NCBI GenBank assembly: GCA_964470915.1 | Contig: CAYYEM010000001.1 | Location: 1-64,000 of the forward strand | Origin: CAYPXN01 sp964470915 | GTDB taxonomy: Bacteria > UBA10199 > JADFYH01 | Length of the DNA: 64,000 nucleotides | Direction of reading: 5' to 3' | In this document: in pieces, positions 1 through 7,256 of the stretch | Position numbering within the stretch: position 1 is the first letter of the stretch | Layout: each line of letters opens with the position of its first letter | The notes under the pieces: model-generated | Told to the model about the DNA's origin: nothing | Databases searched by the model: none | The model's input: the letters and a program-made list of their open reading frames with translations, nothing else | Translations under genes and position numbers: made by a program

Positions 1-32
1 GAGCCTTGATAGGACTTGTTTATCAATGGATC

Positions 33-392
33 TTATAAAATAGGTTGTCTGCCCGAAAACCCTTCTTCGTAAGAGTGATAATATTCAACTTTTTCTTCAT
101 CGTAACGCCAACAATAATAACCTTCGCCATTATTAAAATCGACGAGCCAAATGCCTTTTGGATCCGCCCCAAGCTTAGCAATTTTATCAGCCCACTTGTT
201 TAAGAGATCATTTACTTCTTTTTCTATTTGTTTGTATTTTTCAGGATTGGATTCGTAATGTTTTAACTTGGCTTCTAAAATGAGAAATTGTTCAACCGTT
301 TCTTTAGTGATTTTTCGGATGACAGGTAATAGCTTATTAGCCTCTTCCAGGTTAAACTTTTTGGGTTGTGTGATTTGAATGACTTCTGCCAT
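33..392 (-). CDS. DUF2203 family protein
   Basis: A 119-residue protein matching the DUF2203 (COG4911) pattern. The N-terminal helical segment FNLEEANKLLPVIRKI is the usual family opening, followed by a charged helical stretch (residues 35-75). The C-terminal block GIWLVDFNNGEGYYCWRYDE, then YYHSYEEGFSGRQPIL, corresponds to the family pattern of a CWR motif followed by a glycine-rich GF.GR.P end. There is no signal peptide, so it is presumably cytosolic. The biochemical role of DUF2203 is unknown and nothing here adds to it. It is divergent from queD, and the roughly 85-bp spacer must carry both promoters. Family assignment rests on motif recognition only. Confidence 0.8.
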   Translation of the reverse strand: MAEVIQITQPKKFNLEEANKLLPVIRKITKETVEQFLILEAKLKHYESNPEKYKQIEKEVNDLLNKWADKIAKLGADPKGIWLVDFNNGEGYYCWRYDEEKVEYYHSYEEGFSGRQPIL

Positions 393-477
393 GTTGTTTT
401 CTTAACATATTTTCAAATGCCAGCAATGGCATTATTTCATCTTGCGGTTTAACCAAAGGCTCAGGTAGAGGCAAGAT

Positions 478-879
478 ATGTTCAAAGTTTTTAAAGAATT
501 ACATTTTTGTTACGCTCATCGCTTGTTGGGCTATCCAGGAAAGTGTGCACAGTTGCATGGACATAATTCGATTGTGAGAGTGGAGTTTTCTGGAAGTGAG
601 TTGAATGAGTTGGGTATTTTAATAGATTTTGATGAAATCAGAAAACAAGTGAATGCTTTTTTGGATGAAGAACTCGATCATAAGACTATTTTATGGGAAA
701 AAGATCCACTCGTTTCGGTGCTACAAAAAGCAGGTGAAAAAGTATATTGCATGAAAGCCCAGCCTAGCGCTGAAAATATGGCCAGGCTTATTTTTGAAGT
801 CATGAAAGAGAAAAAAATGCCTGTATGTTCTGTGAAAGTATGGGAAACTCCCACATCTTGTGCGGAGTATGAGGAGTGA
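478..879 (+). CDS. queD: QueD-like 6-carboxytetrahydropterin synthase
   Basis: A 133-residue protein of the 6-pyruvoyl-tetrahydropterin synthase/QueD family, which converts dihydroneopterin triphosphate to carboxytetrahydropterin for queuosine and related deazapurines. Expected residues are visible: the first zinc histidine in FCYAHRL, then CAQLHGHN with the catalytic cysteine and the other two zinc histidines, the LIDFDEI aspartate, the LDHKTI histidine, PSAENMA, and the C-terminal VWETPTS glutamate. The length fits the family (about 120-140 residues). No other queuosine gene lies in the window, so QueD versus another T-fold pterin enzyme is decided only by family resemblance. A palindromic repeat follows directly after the stop. 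Confidence 0.87.
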   Translation: MFKVFKELHFCYAHRLLGYPGKCAQLHGHNSIVRVEFSGSELNELGILIDFDEIRKQVNAFLDEELDHKTILWEKDPLVSVLQKAGEKVYCMKAQPSAENMARLIFEVMKEKKMPVCSVKVWETPTSCAEYEE

Positions 880-955
880 TGGTTCGACAGGCTCACCATG
901 AACGGTTTTTTCTTATATCGTTCATCCTGAGGCTCTCGAAGGATCAATAGATAAA
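880..955. repeat. Paired inverted REP-like repeats (family D)
   Basis: Two related blocks face each other: GTTCGACAGGCTCACCATGA near 884-903, and CGTTCATCCTGAGGCTCTCG near 920-939. The second is an imperfect reverse complement of the first, so the pair folds into a hairpin whose loop contains TTTTTT. The same word family (TCCTGAG...TCGAAGGA) recurs inside RNase P RNA at 61842-61875 and at 53360-53388. It fills the whole queD-yktB spacer and could act as a terminator. Confidence 0.7.
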
Positions 956-958
956 TAT

Positions 959-1588
959 ATGTCTGTATTTTTTACTCAATCTGATCTCGATATTTTTAAA
1001 ATTTCAGGTTTTAAAGAACGTATGTCGGCTATTCGTGAGAAAATCCGACCTAAGCTTGAGCAATTTGGAGAAGAAGTAGCGCCGACTCTCATGACTCAAT
1101 TTAAAGCAGAATTTTTTCCACACACCGCCAAGCATATGAGACGGACGGTAAACCCTCCGGATGAAACCTGGGTGGCAATAGGACCACGCTCAAGAGGCTA
1201 TAAGGCTTATATCTATTTTGCTTTATGCATCGGAATAAAAGGGGCTCAAGCTCGAGTGGTCATGAAAGATGAATCCAATGATCGGCAATTCTTAGGAGAA
1301 AATCTGCTTTCAAATATGCCTTTTTTTCTGAAACGGGCTGCAGATTTTAAAAATTTAGCGGATTATACCAAGAGAGATGAAAATTATTTACCTAAACATG
1401 TCCAATCTGTCGAAGAGGATTTGAAAGTAATGGCAGAGCGACTTCAAAATTTGAAATCTGCGACCTTTGATGTAGGATATGCTTTGCCAGCCACTCACAA
1501 AAATATTGAGCAGGTTTTTTTAAAGTCGGTTGATTTGTTATATCCTTTTTATGCTTGTGGTTTACAAGCAGGAGTTAAATTGAAATGA
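959..1588 (+). CDS. DUF1054 family protein (YktB-like)
   Basis: A 209-residue protein resembling Bacillus YktB (UPF0637/DUF1054). Family marks include the opening FTQSDLDIFKISGFKERM, then IREKIRPKL, the strongly conserved AKHMRRTVNPPDETWVAIGP near residues 56-75, and RGYKAYIYFALCIG. The known Bacillus structure is an alpha/beta fold without an established activity, so no function is claimed. The 3' end overlaps the start of the cobalamin adenosyltransferase by 4 bp, so the two are probably co-transcribed and translationally coupled. The family is better known from Firmicutes, so horizontal acquisition is possible but cannot be judged here. Confidence 0.82.
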   Translation: MSVFFTQSDLDIFKISGFKERMSAIREKIRPKLEQFGEEVAPTLMTQFKAEFFPHTAKHMRRTVNPPDETWVAIGPRSRGYKAYIYFALCIGIKGAQARVVMKDESNDRQFLGENLLSNMPFFLKRAADFKNLADYTKRDENYLPKHVQSVEEDLKVMAERLQNLKSATFDVGYALPATHKNIEQVFLKSVDLLYPFYACGLQAGVKLK

Positions 1589-2136
1589 AAATTTACACCA
1601 AAAAGGGTGATAAGGGTTCCACTTATTTATTTGGTGGAGGACCTTTTCCTAAAGATGCTTTAAGAATTCAGGCTTATGGAACTGTTGATGAACTGAATTC
1701 ACTTCTAGGTTGTGTTGTGGTGGAAATATCAGATGTCTCCTTGAAAACAGAACTTCAAAAAATTCAAAAAGAACTTTTTGTATTAGGATCAGAATTGTCG
1801 AGTGTAAATCCGAATGAAAAAATGCAAGCGGGTTTTGTCAATGAATCACATGTTCAGGCAATGGAGACCTCGATCGATCGATGGGAATCAAAATTAAAAG
1901 CACTTCAACAATTTATTTTACCGGGAGGTAGCAAAGGTTCAGCTTTGCTTCATTTAGCCAGAACCGTTTGTCGTAGAGCCGAGCGTGAAGTGGTTGCTCT
2001 TTCCCATCAAGAAAAAGTTCGTTCAGAGTGTATGGTTTATTTGAATCGCCTTTCAGACTACTTATTTGTGATGGCTCGTGAAGTGAATCGGTTAGAAAAA
2101 CACGAAGATATTTTGTGGGAAGGAATTTTGAAATAA
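1585..2136 (+). CDS. cobO: PduO-type cob(I)alamin adenosyltransferase
   Basis: A 183-residue ATP:cob(I)alamin adenosyltransferase of the PduO class, which makes adenosylcobalamin from reduced cobalamin and ATP. The ATP-binding N-terminus KIYTKKGDKGSTYLFGGG and the RIQAYGTVDELNSLLG block are typical. The C-terminal helix with ARTVCRRAEREVVAL carries the arginines and glutamate that bind the phosphates in this family. Length is normal. It overlaps the YktB-like gene by 4 bp and is followed 8 bp later by the NADH dehydrogenase, so the three form one operon. Corrinoid use is supported elsewhere in the window by cobalamin-dependent metH. The symbol is used loosely: PduO-type enzymes are also named pduO, and CobO proper is a different fold. 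Confidence 0.87.
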   Translation: MKIYTKKGDKGSTYLFGGGPFPKDALRIQAYGTVDELNSLLGCVVVEISDVSLKTELQKIQKELFVLGSELSSVNPNEKMQAGFVNESHVQAMETSIDRWESKLKALQQFILPGGSKGSALLHLARTVCRRAEREVVALSHQEKVRSECMVYLNRLSDYLFVMAREVNRLEKHEDILWEGILK

Positions 2137-2143
2137 GAATTAT

Positions 2144-3430
2144 ATGGATGTGAACTACCCAAAAACAAAGCAGCCTCATGTGGTGATCGTGGGTGCTGGT
2201 TTTGGAGGTTTGCAAGCAGCACGAGATTTAAAGCAAGCTCCTGTCCAAATTACTCTTATTGATAAAAATAATTATCATCTTTTTCAACCTCTTCTTTATC
2301 AAGTAGCAACAGCAGGTCTTGCAGGTCCAGATATTGCTCAACCTATTCGTGGCTTATTAAAAGAACAAAAAAATATAGAAGTCTTGATGGCTGAGGTAGA
2401 GTCTGTTGATCTTTCTCAAAAGAAAATTTCTCTTAAAGATCGATTGATCCATTATGATTTTCTTATTTTAGCTCCGGGAGTTCGATACAATTACTTTGGT
2501 CATCCTCAATGGTCCTTAGAAGCGCCTGGACTCAAAACAATTGAAGATGCTCTTTTGATACGCAAAAAAATTCTGACTGCTTTTGAAAAAGCAGAAATGG
2601 AAACTGATTTGCAGAAACGTCAAAGTCTTTTAACTTTTGTGGTGGTAGGTGCGGGGCCTACGGGGGTGGAGTTAGCTGGCTCTATTGCGGAACTTGCCCA
2701 TAAAGCACTTGCCTCAGATTTCAGGCACATGAATCCTAAACTCACGCGAATTGTTTTATTAGAAGCAGGTCCAAGAATTTTAGGGGGATTTCAGGAAGAC
2801 TTATCTTTAAAGGCGCTCAAAAAATTACAAGATTTGGGTGTGGAGGTTCATTTAAAAAGTGGAGTGGAAGAGCTGCGAGAAGGATCTGTTAAAATACATC
2901 ATCAATGGATTTCTGCTTCTACTATTTTATGGGCGGCAGGAGTGAAGGCTTCTCCCTTGATTCAACAATTAGGATGTGAAACCGATGGCTTAGGTCGAGC
3001 GAAAGTGAAGGAAGATCTTTCTTTGCCAAATTATCCTGAAGTTTTTGTGATTGGAGACGCTGCTTGTGTAATCCAGGATGGAAAGCCGTTAGCGGGTATG
3101 GCTCCCATGGCTAAGCAGGAGGGCGTTTATGTTGCCGACCTGATTTTTAACCGTCTTCGAGAAAAAAAAGTTCAAGCTTTCAATTACTTCGATAAAGGTC
3201 AAATGGCAACTGTGGGTCGCCATTTTGCAATTGTTCAATTTGGAAATATAAGAATTTCAGGAGCTTTTGCCTGGTTTTTTTGGCTTGTGGTGCATATTTT
3301 TTATTTAATTGGTTTTCAGAATAAAATTCTTGTTTTTATTCAATGGGCTTGGGCCTATTTTACTTTTCATCGAGGAGCTCGAGTGATTTTTGATCAGGAA
3401 AAACTGGAACCTTCAAGTATTAAGAAGTAA
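2144..3430 (+). CDS. ndh: Type II NADH:quinone dehydrogenase
   Basis: A 428-residue single-subunit FAD flavoenzyme that passes electrons from NADH to quinone without proton pumping. Visible features: the first dinucleotide motif VVIVGAGFGGLQAARDL near residue 12 (FAD), YHLFQPLLYQVATAGL near residue 45, the second glycine-rich motif VVVGAGPTGVELAG near residue 166 (NADH), and VFVIGDAACV before LAGMAPMAKQEG near residue 305, which contacts FAD and quinone. The hydrophobic C-terminal stretch WFFWLVVHIFYLIGF, then ILVFIQWAWAYFTF, is the membrane anchor characteristic of NDH-2. Its 3' end overlaps that of the opposing dacB-like gene by 18 bp. Confidence 0.92.
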   Translation: MDVNYPKTKQPHVVIVGAGFGGLQAARDLKQAPVQITLIDKNNYHLFQPLLYQVATAGLAGPDIAQPIRGLLKEQKNIEVLMAEVESVDLSQKKISLKDRLIHYDFLILAPGVRYNYFGHPQWSLEAPGLKTIEDALLIRKKILTAFEKAEMETDLQKRQSLLTFVVVGAGPTGVELAGSIAELAHKALASDFRHMNPKLTRIVLLEAGPRILGGFQEDLSLKALKKLQDLGVEVHLKSGVEELREGSVKIHHQWISASTILWAAGVKASPLIQQLGCETDGLGRAKVKEDLSLPNYPEVFVIGDAACVIQDGKPLAGMAPMAKQEGVYVADLIFNRLREKKVQAFNYFDKGQMATVGRHFAIVQFGNIRISGAFAWFFWLVVHIFYLIGFQNKILVFIQWAWAYFTFHRGARVIFDQEKLEPSSIKK

Positions 3431-4918
3431 TTCCAAGATATCCTGAAAAACCTGTTTGTATTTCCAAAACTCTTTTCCATTTCCATTCAGAATAAAAGTA
3501 TAGACAAAAGCGCTGTGAGTCTCTTCATAACTCTTAGGAAACACATAACCAGAAAGCGCCGTAACACCATTGAGCGTGCCGGTTTTTCCAAAAAATCTTC
3601 CAGCTACTTCTGAATTACGAAATTTTTTTCGAAGTGTTCCATCCACTCCCAATACACTCAAAGTTGAAATAAAATTTCCACGCAAGAAAACATCTTTATA
3701 AGTTTTTGCAAGAGCTTGTGATAAAATTTGGGCACTCATGCGGTTTTCTCGAGAAAGGCCAGAGCCATTTTCAAGTACTAAGCCTTCGGTGGGAACTCCC
3801 ATCTCTTTTAACTTTTTAATGATCACTTGCGTGCCTTTAGCAGTGCTTCCTGGAAGTCCTGAGAATTTTGCACCTAAATATTTAGTAATTTGTTCTGCAA
3901 TGAAATTGTCTGATTGCTTATTCATTTCTTGAAGAACTTGGAGCAGTGGAGGACTTTTTGATTCAATCAAAGGTAAACTTCCAAAAGGGGCGGCATGAAT
4001 TTCAGCCTTTGTAGGTGTTTGAATTCCTGCATTTTGAAGTGCTTGGATCAGGTGTATGCCTGCTAGCTGCAGTGGGTGATGGATTGAGATTTTAAAACTT
4101 TGAGATTCGGCTTTGGGAGAGATAGATCCACTCACAGACACCGTAAGATCTTCTTCGTTAGCTGGATAGTTTTTTACAATAATTCGGCTTTTTTTGGGGC
4201 TTGTGCTGACTTCTGTTTTCAAAGGGAAGATGGGGAGTGGTGGACGTGTTTCAACTTTAGCACTTTTCCCAATTTTTTCCTCAGGGCTTACTACAATTTC
4301 TAAAATATTATGATCAATTGAGAGAGCTCCAATACTACAGTTAAAAAAAGCGTCTTTTTGTCTTCCTTCAAATTGGCCAGGAAAACTCGTGTTATCAAAG
4401 TAAGTGCCATCGACAAATACTTGGTCGATTTTTTGTATTCCTTTATCTTTGAGTTGTTGAACCATATTTTGCAGTTGAGTGCTGTTGAAAGAAGGATCGC
4501 CGAGCCCTTTAAGAGTTAGGGCGTGGAGTGTTGATTTTTCAGAGCTTGGTAAAGCCAACATTTGAGTTTTAAAAACATGTTGGGGTCCCAGTAAACTTAA
4601 AGCTGCGATGGCAGTGAGAACTTTGGTGTTGCTAGCTGGGTTGAGGAGTAAGTCTGCATTTTTGGAGTAAATCATTTCTCCTGTATTGAGATCAGCTACT
4701 AAAAATCCAAAGGATACGTTTTCAGAAGATTCTGGTGCGAGGAGACCTTCAATTACATCGTGCATAGGATGAAGAGCAAAAGTATTTGAAGTGAAAGTGA
4801 ATGATAAAAATGAAATCAAAATAAAGAAGAATATCAAGCACCCTCTCCTTTTGGGCACCTTCTCCCCAAAAGGAGAAGGTGATTGGAGTTTTAGAGAAAA
4901 TAGAAGCATTTTTTTCAT
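3413..4918 (-). CDS. dacB: PBP4-type D-alanyl-D-alanine carboxypeptidase/endopeptidase
   Basis: A 501-residue serine peptidase of the S13 (PBP4) family that trims or cleaves peptidoglycan cross-links in the periplasm. The three penicillin-binding motifs are present: SxxK as NPASNTKVLTAI near residue 98, SxN as NKQSDNFIAEQ near residue 332, and KTG as GKTGTLNGVTALSGY near residue 445. The insert domain between motifs 1 and 2 is present as usual. A hydrophobic segment IFFFILISFLSF near residue 30 is the export signal, but it is preceded by an unusually long charged N-terminus encoded by a palindromic repeat (4840-4882). The annotated start gives MKKMLLF, which itself looks like the start of an ordinary signal peptide. 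The 3' end overlaps ndh by 18 bp. Confidence 0.9.
   Translation of the reverse strand: MKKMLLFSLKLQSPSPFGEKVPKRRGCLIFFFILISFLSFTFTSNTFALHPMHDVIEGLLAPESSENVSFGFLVADLNTGEMIYSKNADLLLNPASNTKVLTAIAALSLLGPQHVFKTQMLALPSSEKSTLHALTLKGLGDPSFNSTQLQNMVQQLKDKGIQKIDQVFVDGTYFDNTSFPGQFEGRQKDAFFNCSIGALSIDHNILEIVVSPEEKIGKSAKVETRPPLPIFPLKTEVSTSPKKSRIIVKNYPANEEDLTVSVSGSISPKAESQSFKISIHHPLQLAGIHLIQALQNAGIQTPTKAEIHAAPFGSLPLIESKSPPLLQVLQEMNKQSDNFIAEQITKYLGAKFSGLPGSTAKGTQVIIKKLKEMGVPTEGLVLENGSGLSRENRMSAQILSQALAKTYKDVFLRGNFISTLSVLGVDGTLRKKFRNSEVAGRFFGKTGTLNGVTALSGYVFPKSYEETHSAFVYTFILNGNGKEFWKYKQVFQDILELLLNT
4840..4882. repeat. Palindromic repeat inside dacB signal-peptide region
   Basis: CTCCTTTTGGG (4845-4855) is complementary to CCCAAAAGGAG (4865-4875), giving a long hairpin whose loop contains another CACCTTCTCC/GGAGAAGGTG pairing (4856-4881). 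It encodes the PSPFGEKVPKRRG segment between MKKMLLFSLKLQ and the hydrophobic core, and so looks like an in-frame insertion into the signal peptide. Confidence 0.65.
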
Positions 4919-5228
4919 AAAAATTTACCTGTGCAAAACCCAACTTTATTTTTTATTTATTTTTCAATAACTTACAGTTTTTAATCCCCAAGGGTGAATA
5001 CTTAAAAAGTTCATCAGCGGAAAATCCGGACATTATGATTTTAGCTCGAAGCTTGATTGTGCAAAAAGTTATGCACAGTTGTGAATAAAAAAATCTGATT
5101 TTTTTTTCTTAAATAATATCCGACACTTAAAAAATAGTAAAATTTTGTGTGTTGTCGATTAAAAAAAATAGGATAAATTGGTTTCATCTTCAAGATTAGA
5201 AAAACATTCTTGAAACGCTCTTTAAAAA
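4919..5228. promoter_or_regulatory. AT-rich divergent promoter region
   Basis: There is no plausible gene in these 310 bases. The region is very AT-rich and separates dacB (leftward) from the structured RNA (rightward). A possible plus-strand promoter is TTGTCG at 5152-5157, a 16-base spacer and TAAATT at 5174-5179, which would start transcription near 5186 upstream of the RNA's closing helix. A second weak candidate has TTGAAA at 5210-5215. Both are modest matches to sigma-70 consensus. Confidence 0.35.
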
Positions 5229-5875
5229 TTAAATCTATCGTTCGAAAGAAAGACCCGACGAGTGCTTGTAGGACGTCCAGTCAAGAAGCCTGAATTCAGC
5301 TGTATCTGCTGTAGAGCTTTTCGTAAGAAAAGCCCTTGGTGGAGGTTCCGGAGCCAAGTTGAACATGCTTTTTAAATCTACAAGTAAGCGGGGTCACAAA
5401 GAACATAATGGGAGAGTTATTTCGAAAGAAAAAATTCTATTACCATCATCCAAATACTCTCAAGATGAGGAAAGTAAGATTCTGCAAGGAAGCTTTCTGA
5501 CTAACATCCAAAGAGGAAGGCGCTGGAAGCGGGGCCTTTAGATGATCGGTGAGAAGACCATCGAGTTCATTGGAAATCCCATAAGAGGACAGACAAGCAA
5601 AAGGTTCACTCCAAGGAACCAAAACTTGTCGATTCCCATGGAAGGCAAAAATCCCTGTAACGCAGGCGGTCGGGCTAGAACCTCGGTGTCCACCGGGGCC
5701 GTCCGGAGAAACCTAAGCGCAGGAGGGAATGGGGGTTCGGTAAGAACTACCGCCAGCCATGAGGGTTTTGATACTCTAGAGGGATGCAAAATTTCATCGG
5801 ACGATAGATTTAAATACAAAAGCCTGGTGCTTAAGAACGGGAGGTGACTCCCCAATTTAGCCCAGGCTTTTGTGC
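5229..5875 (+). ncRNA. Large structured non-coding RNA, family not recognised
   Basis: About 600-650 nt of GC-richer sequence between AT-rich flanks. The two ends pair perfectly over 13 bp: TTAAATCTATCGT (5229-5241) with ACGATAGATTTAA (5801-5813). Inside, GACCC plus GCTTGTAG (about 5252-5270) pair with CTACAAGT plus GGGGTC (about 5378-5395), enclosing hairpins GCTTTTC-GTAA-GAAAAGC and CTTGG...CCAAG. Further helices include GAGAGT/ACTCTC (5412/5456), AAGGC-GCT/AGC-GCCTT (about 5517-5540), GACAAG...GGTTC/GAACC...CTTGTC (about 5591-5630), CCTCGGTG/CACCGGGG (about 5681-5698) and CGGTA/TACCG (about 5738-5752). After the closing helix, a 12-bp hairpin (5816-5873) resembles a terminator. Open frames here do not look like proteins. 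It lacks a group II domain V, tmRNA or SRP signatures. Size is in the range of OLE, ROOL, GOLLD or HEARO/omega RNAs, but I cannot match any. Strand is inferred from the downstream hairpins. Confidence 0.75.
5816..5873 (+). terminator. 12-bp hairpin closing the structured RNA
   Basis: ACAAAAGCCTGG (5816-5827) pairs perfectly with its complement at 5862-5873. The internal part holds a second small hairpin GGGAG-GTGA-CTCCC (5839-5852). The right arm ends in CTTTTGT followed by GCTTTTG. It is either the 3' domain of the RNA or its terminator. Confidence 0.55.
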
Positions 5876-5886
5876 TTTTGACCTAC

Positions 5887-5945
5887 GGTGAACGATCATG
5901 GGCACATTGCTGCGTTGCCCTTCGTTCACCTGTTATTTTTTATTT
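5887..5945 (+). terminator. Hairpin with following T-run
   Basis: GGTGAACG (5887-5894) pairs with CGTTCACC (5923-5930), with an internal GGGC/GCCC pairing and then TGTTATTTTTTATTT. It contains the word TTGCTGCGTTGC that also occurs in the repeat at 63745-63840. It is a second candidate terminator for the structured RNA, upstream of the aminotransferase. Confidence 0.45.
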
Positions 5946-5965
5946 CCTCTCCTGACAAGGGGAGG
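5946..5965 (+). promoter_or_regulatory. Hairpin containing the aminotransferase Shine-Dalgarno
   Basis: CCTCTCCT (5946-5953) pairs with AGGGGAGG (5958-5965) around a GACA loop. The right arm holds the purine-rich GGGGAGG that would serve as ribosome-binding site for the ATG at 5978, so folding could mask it. The same CCTCTCC/GGAGAGG repeat type is seen in dacB and at 16614-16636. Confidence 0.4.
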
Positions 5966-5977
5966 TTAGGTAGGCTT

Positions 5978-7210
5978 ATGCTCAACCCAATCGAAAAAAC
6001 TTATCGAGAACTCACTTCTCAAGGAAAAGAAATCATCAAACTTTTTTCCGGTAATCCTTGTGAGGAAGGATTTATTTTTCCGCCAGAGATTTTAAAAAAA
6101 ACTTATAATCAATATTTTGAACAGCAAACTTATCAACCTCAATCCAAAGGTTTGCTCAAAGCTCGAGAAGCGATTGCTCATTATTATTTAAAACAGGAAG
6201 TTGAAATAAATCCTGAGCAAATTATTTTAACTTCGGGCACCAGTGAATCTTTTTTCTATTTATTTTCTCTTCTGACAAAGCCTGGAGATAATATTCTAAC
6301 TCCCAATCCGGCGTACCCTTTATTTGATTATATTGCCCAGCTTGCTCATGTTGAACTTCGGCATTATCCCTTGCTTGAAGAAAAAAAATGGGCGGTGGAT
6401 ATCGAAAATTTGAAAAAACAGGCTGATGAAAAAACAAAAGCCATTGTTTTGATTTCGCCGAATAATCCGACGGGATCTGTGATTTCGGCTGAGCAAATCC
6501 AGGAAATAGTTTCTTGGGCTAACTCAAAAAATATTCCTTTGATTTGCGATGAGGTGTTTTCGGAATTTTATTGGCCACAATTGGATGAAACGGGTGGCTC
6601 GACTGGGGACCCCCCAATTTCCGCCAGCAGCCCCAAGGGGGCGATGCCGAAATTGGGGGTGAGGAGAGACAGGACCCGTTTCAAGTATCCTCGAGCGATT
6701 CAAATATCAAAACCCAATCTTTGTTTTACTCTCAACGGTATTTCAAAAATGTTTGCTCTTCCATCGATGAAATTAGGTTGGATCGTGGTGACAGGTGAAA
6801 AAGATCGTGTAGAAATCGCAGTGGATCATCTTGAAACTACCGCGGATACTTTTCTTTCTTGCCATACTGCCATTCAGGAAGCCTTGCCGCTTTTGTTTCA
6901 AGAAGGATGGAATTTTGTAGAAAAATATAAAAAAGAAGTGGGAGAGAGAAGGAAGCTAGCGATTGATATTTTAAGAAAGTCTTCCAAAATTAGTTTTGTC
7001 GAACCTGAAGGAGCTTTTTATTTGATGATGAAGATAGAAGGAAGCGGTGAAGAAAAATTTGTGATTGATTTAATGAAACAAACAGGAGTTTTTATACATC
7101 CTGGCTATTTTTATGATTATGAAAAAGGAATTCATGGCGTGATTTCTTTTTTGTGCAAGAGAGACAATCTTAAAATGGGTTTGGATAGACTATTAGAGTT
7201 CGTAAAATAA
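5978..7210 (+). CDS. Class I/II PLP-dependent aminotransferase with in-frame repeat insertion
   Basis: A 410-residue fold-type I aminotransferase of the AspC/MalY-like group, starting at ATG 5978; an upstream extension reads through repeats and is rejected. Landmarks: LTSGTSESFFYLFSLL (PLP phosphate region), NPAYPLFDY, SPNNPTGSVIS (substrate and PLP binding), CDEVFSEFY (Asp to pyridine N) and NGISKMFALPSMKLGW with the Schiff-base lysine. Between DEVFSEFYWPQLDE and YPRAIQISK, where homologues have a short loop, lies about 33 residues of low-quality sequence (TGGSTGDPPISASSPKGAMP and following) encoded by a 98-bp palindromic element. The frame is intact on both sides, so the enzyme may still work. 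Substrate cannot be told. It precedes a bidirectional terminator. Confidence 0.85.
   Translation: MLNPIEKTYRELTSQGKEIIKLFSGNPCEEGFIFPPEILKKTYNQYFEQQTYQPQSKGLLKAREAIAHYYLKQEVEINPEQIILTSGTSESFFYLFSLLTKPGDNILTPNPAYPLFDYIAQLAHVELRHYPLLEEKKWAVDIENLKKQADEKTKAIVLISPNNPTGSVISAEQIQEIVSWANSKNIPLICDEVFSEFYWPQLDETGGSTGDPPISASSPKGAMPKLGVRRDRTRFKYPRAIQISKPNLCFTLNGISKMFALPSMKLGWIVVTGEKDRVEIAVDHLETTADTFLSCHTAIQEALPLLFQEGWNFVEKYKKEVGERRKLAIDILRKSSKISFVEPEGAFYLMMKIEGSGEEKFVIDLMKQTGVFIHPGYFYDYEKGIHGVISFLCKRDNLKMGLDRLLEFVK
6586..6683. repeat. 98-bp palindromic element inserted in frame in a CDS
   Basis: Outer arms TGAAACGGGT (6586-6595) and ACCCGTTTCA (6674-6683) are perfect inverted repeats. Inner arms CCCCCAATTTC (6611-6621) and GAAATTGGGGG (6649-6659) are also perfect, around a CCCC-AAG-GGGG core. 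The element is GC-rich compared with the host gene and is translated through without a stop. Confidence 0.8.
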
Positions 7211-7240
7211 AAAAGCCCCGCACTTTCGTACGGGGCTTTT
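7209..7240. terminator. Bidirectional intrinsic terminator
   Basis: AAAAGCCCCG (7211-7220) and CGGGGCTTTT (7231-7240) form a GC-rich stem with A-run and T-run flanks, lying between the convergent aminotransferase and fadE genes. Confidence 0.9.
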
Positions 7241-7256
7241 GTGAGAGACTGTTTTG

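Noticed and set aside
5359..5855. Open frames of 60-105 codons on both strands in the GC-rich 5.2-5.9 kb island
   Set aside because: No ribosome-binding sites and unnatural composition; the DNA is explained by RNA helices.
5229..5875. Group II intron, tmRNA or SRP RNA
   Set aside because: No domain V-like sequence, no tmRNA tRNA-like ends or tag frame, and no SRP Alu/S-domain core seen.
5888..5977. 30-residue N-terminal extension of the aminotransferase
   Set aside because: It is translated from hairpin repeats upstream; the protein family begins near ATG 5978.
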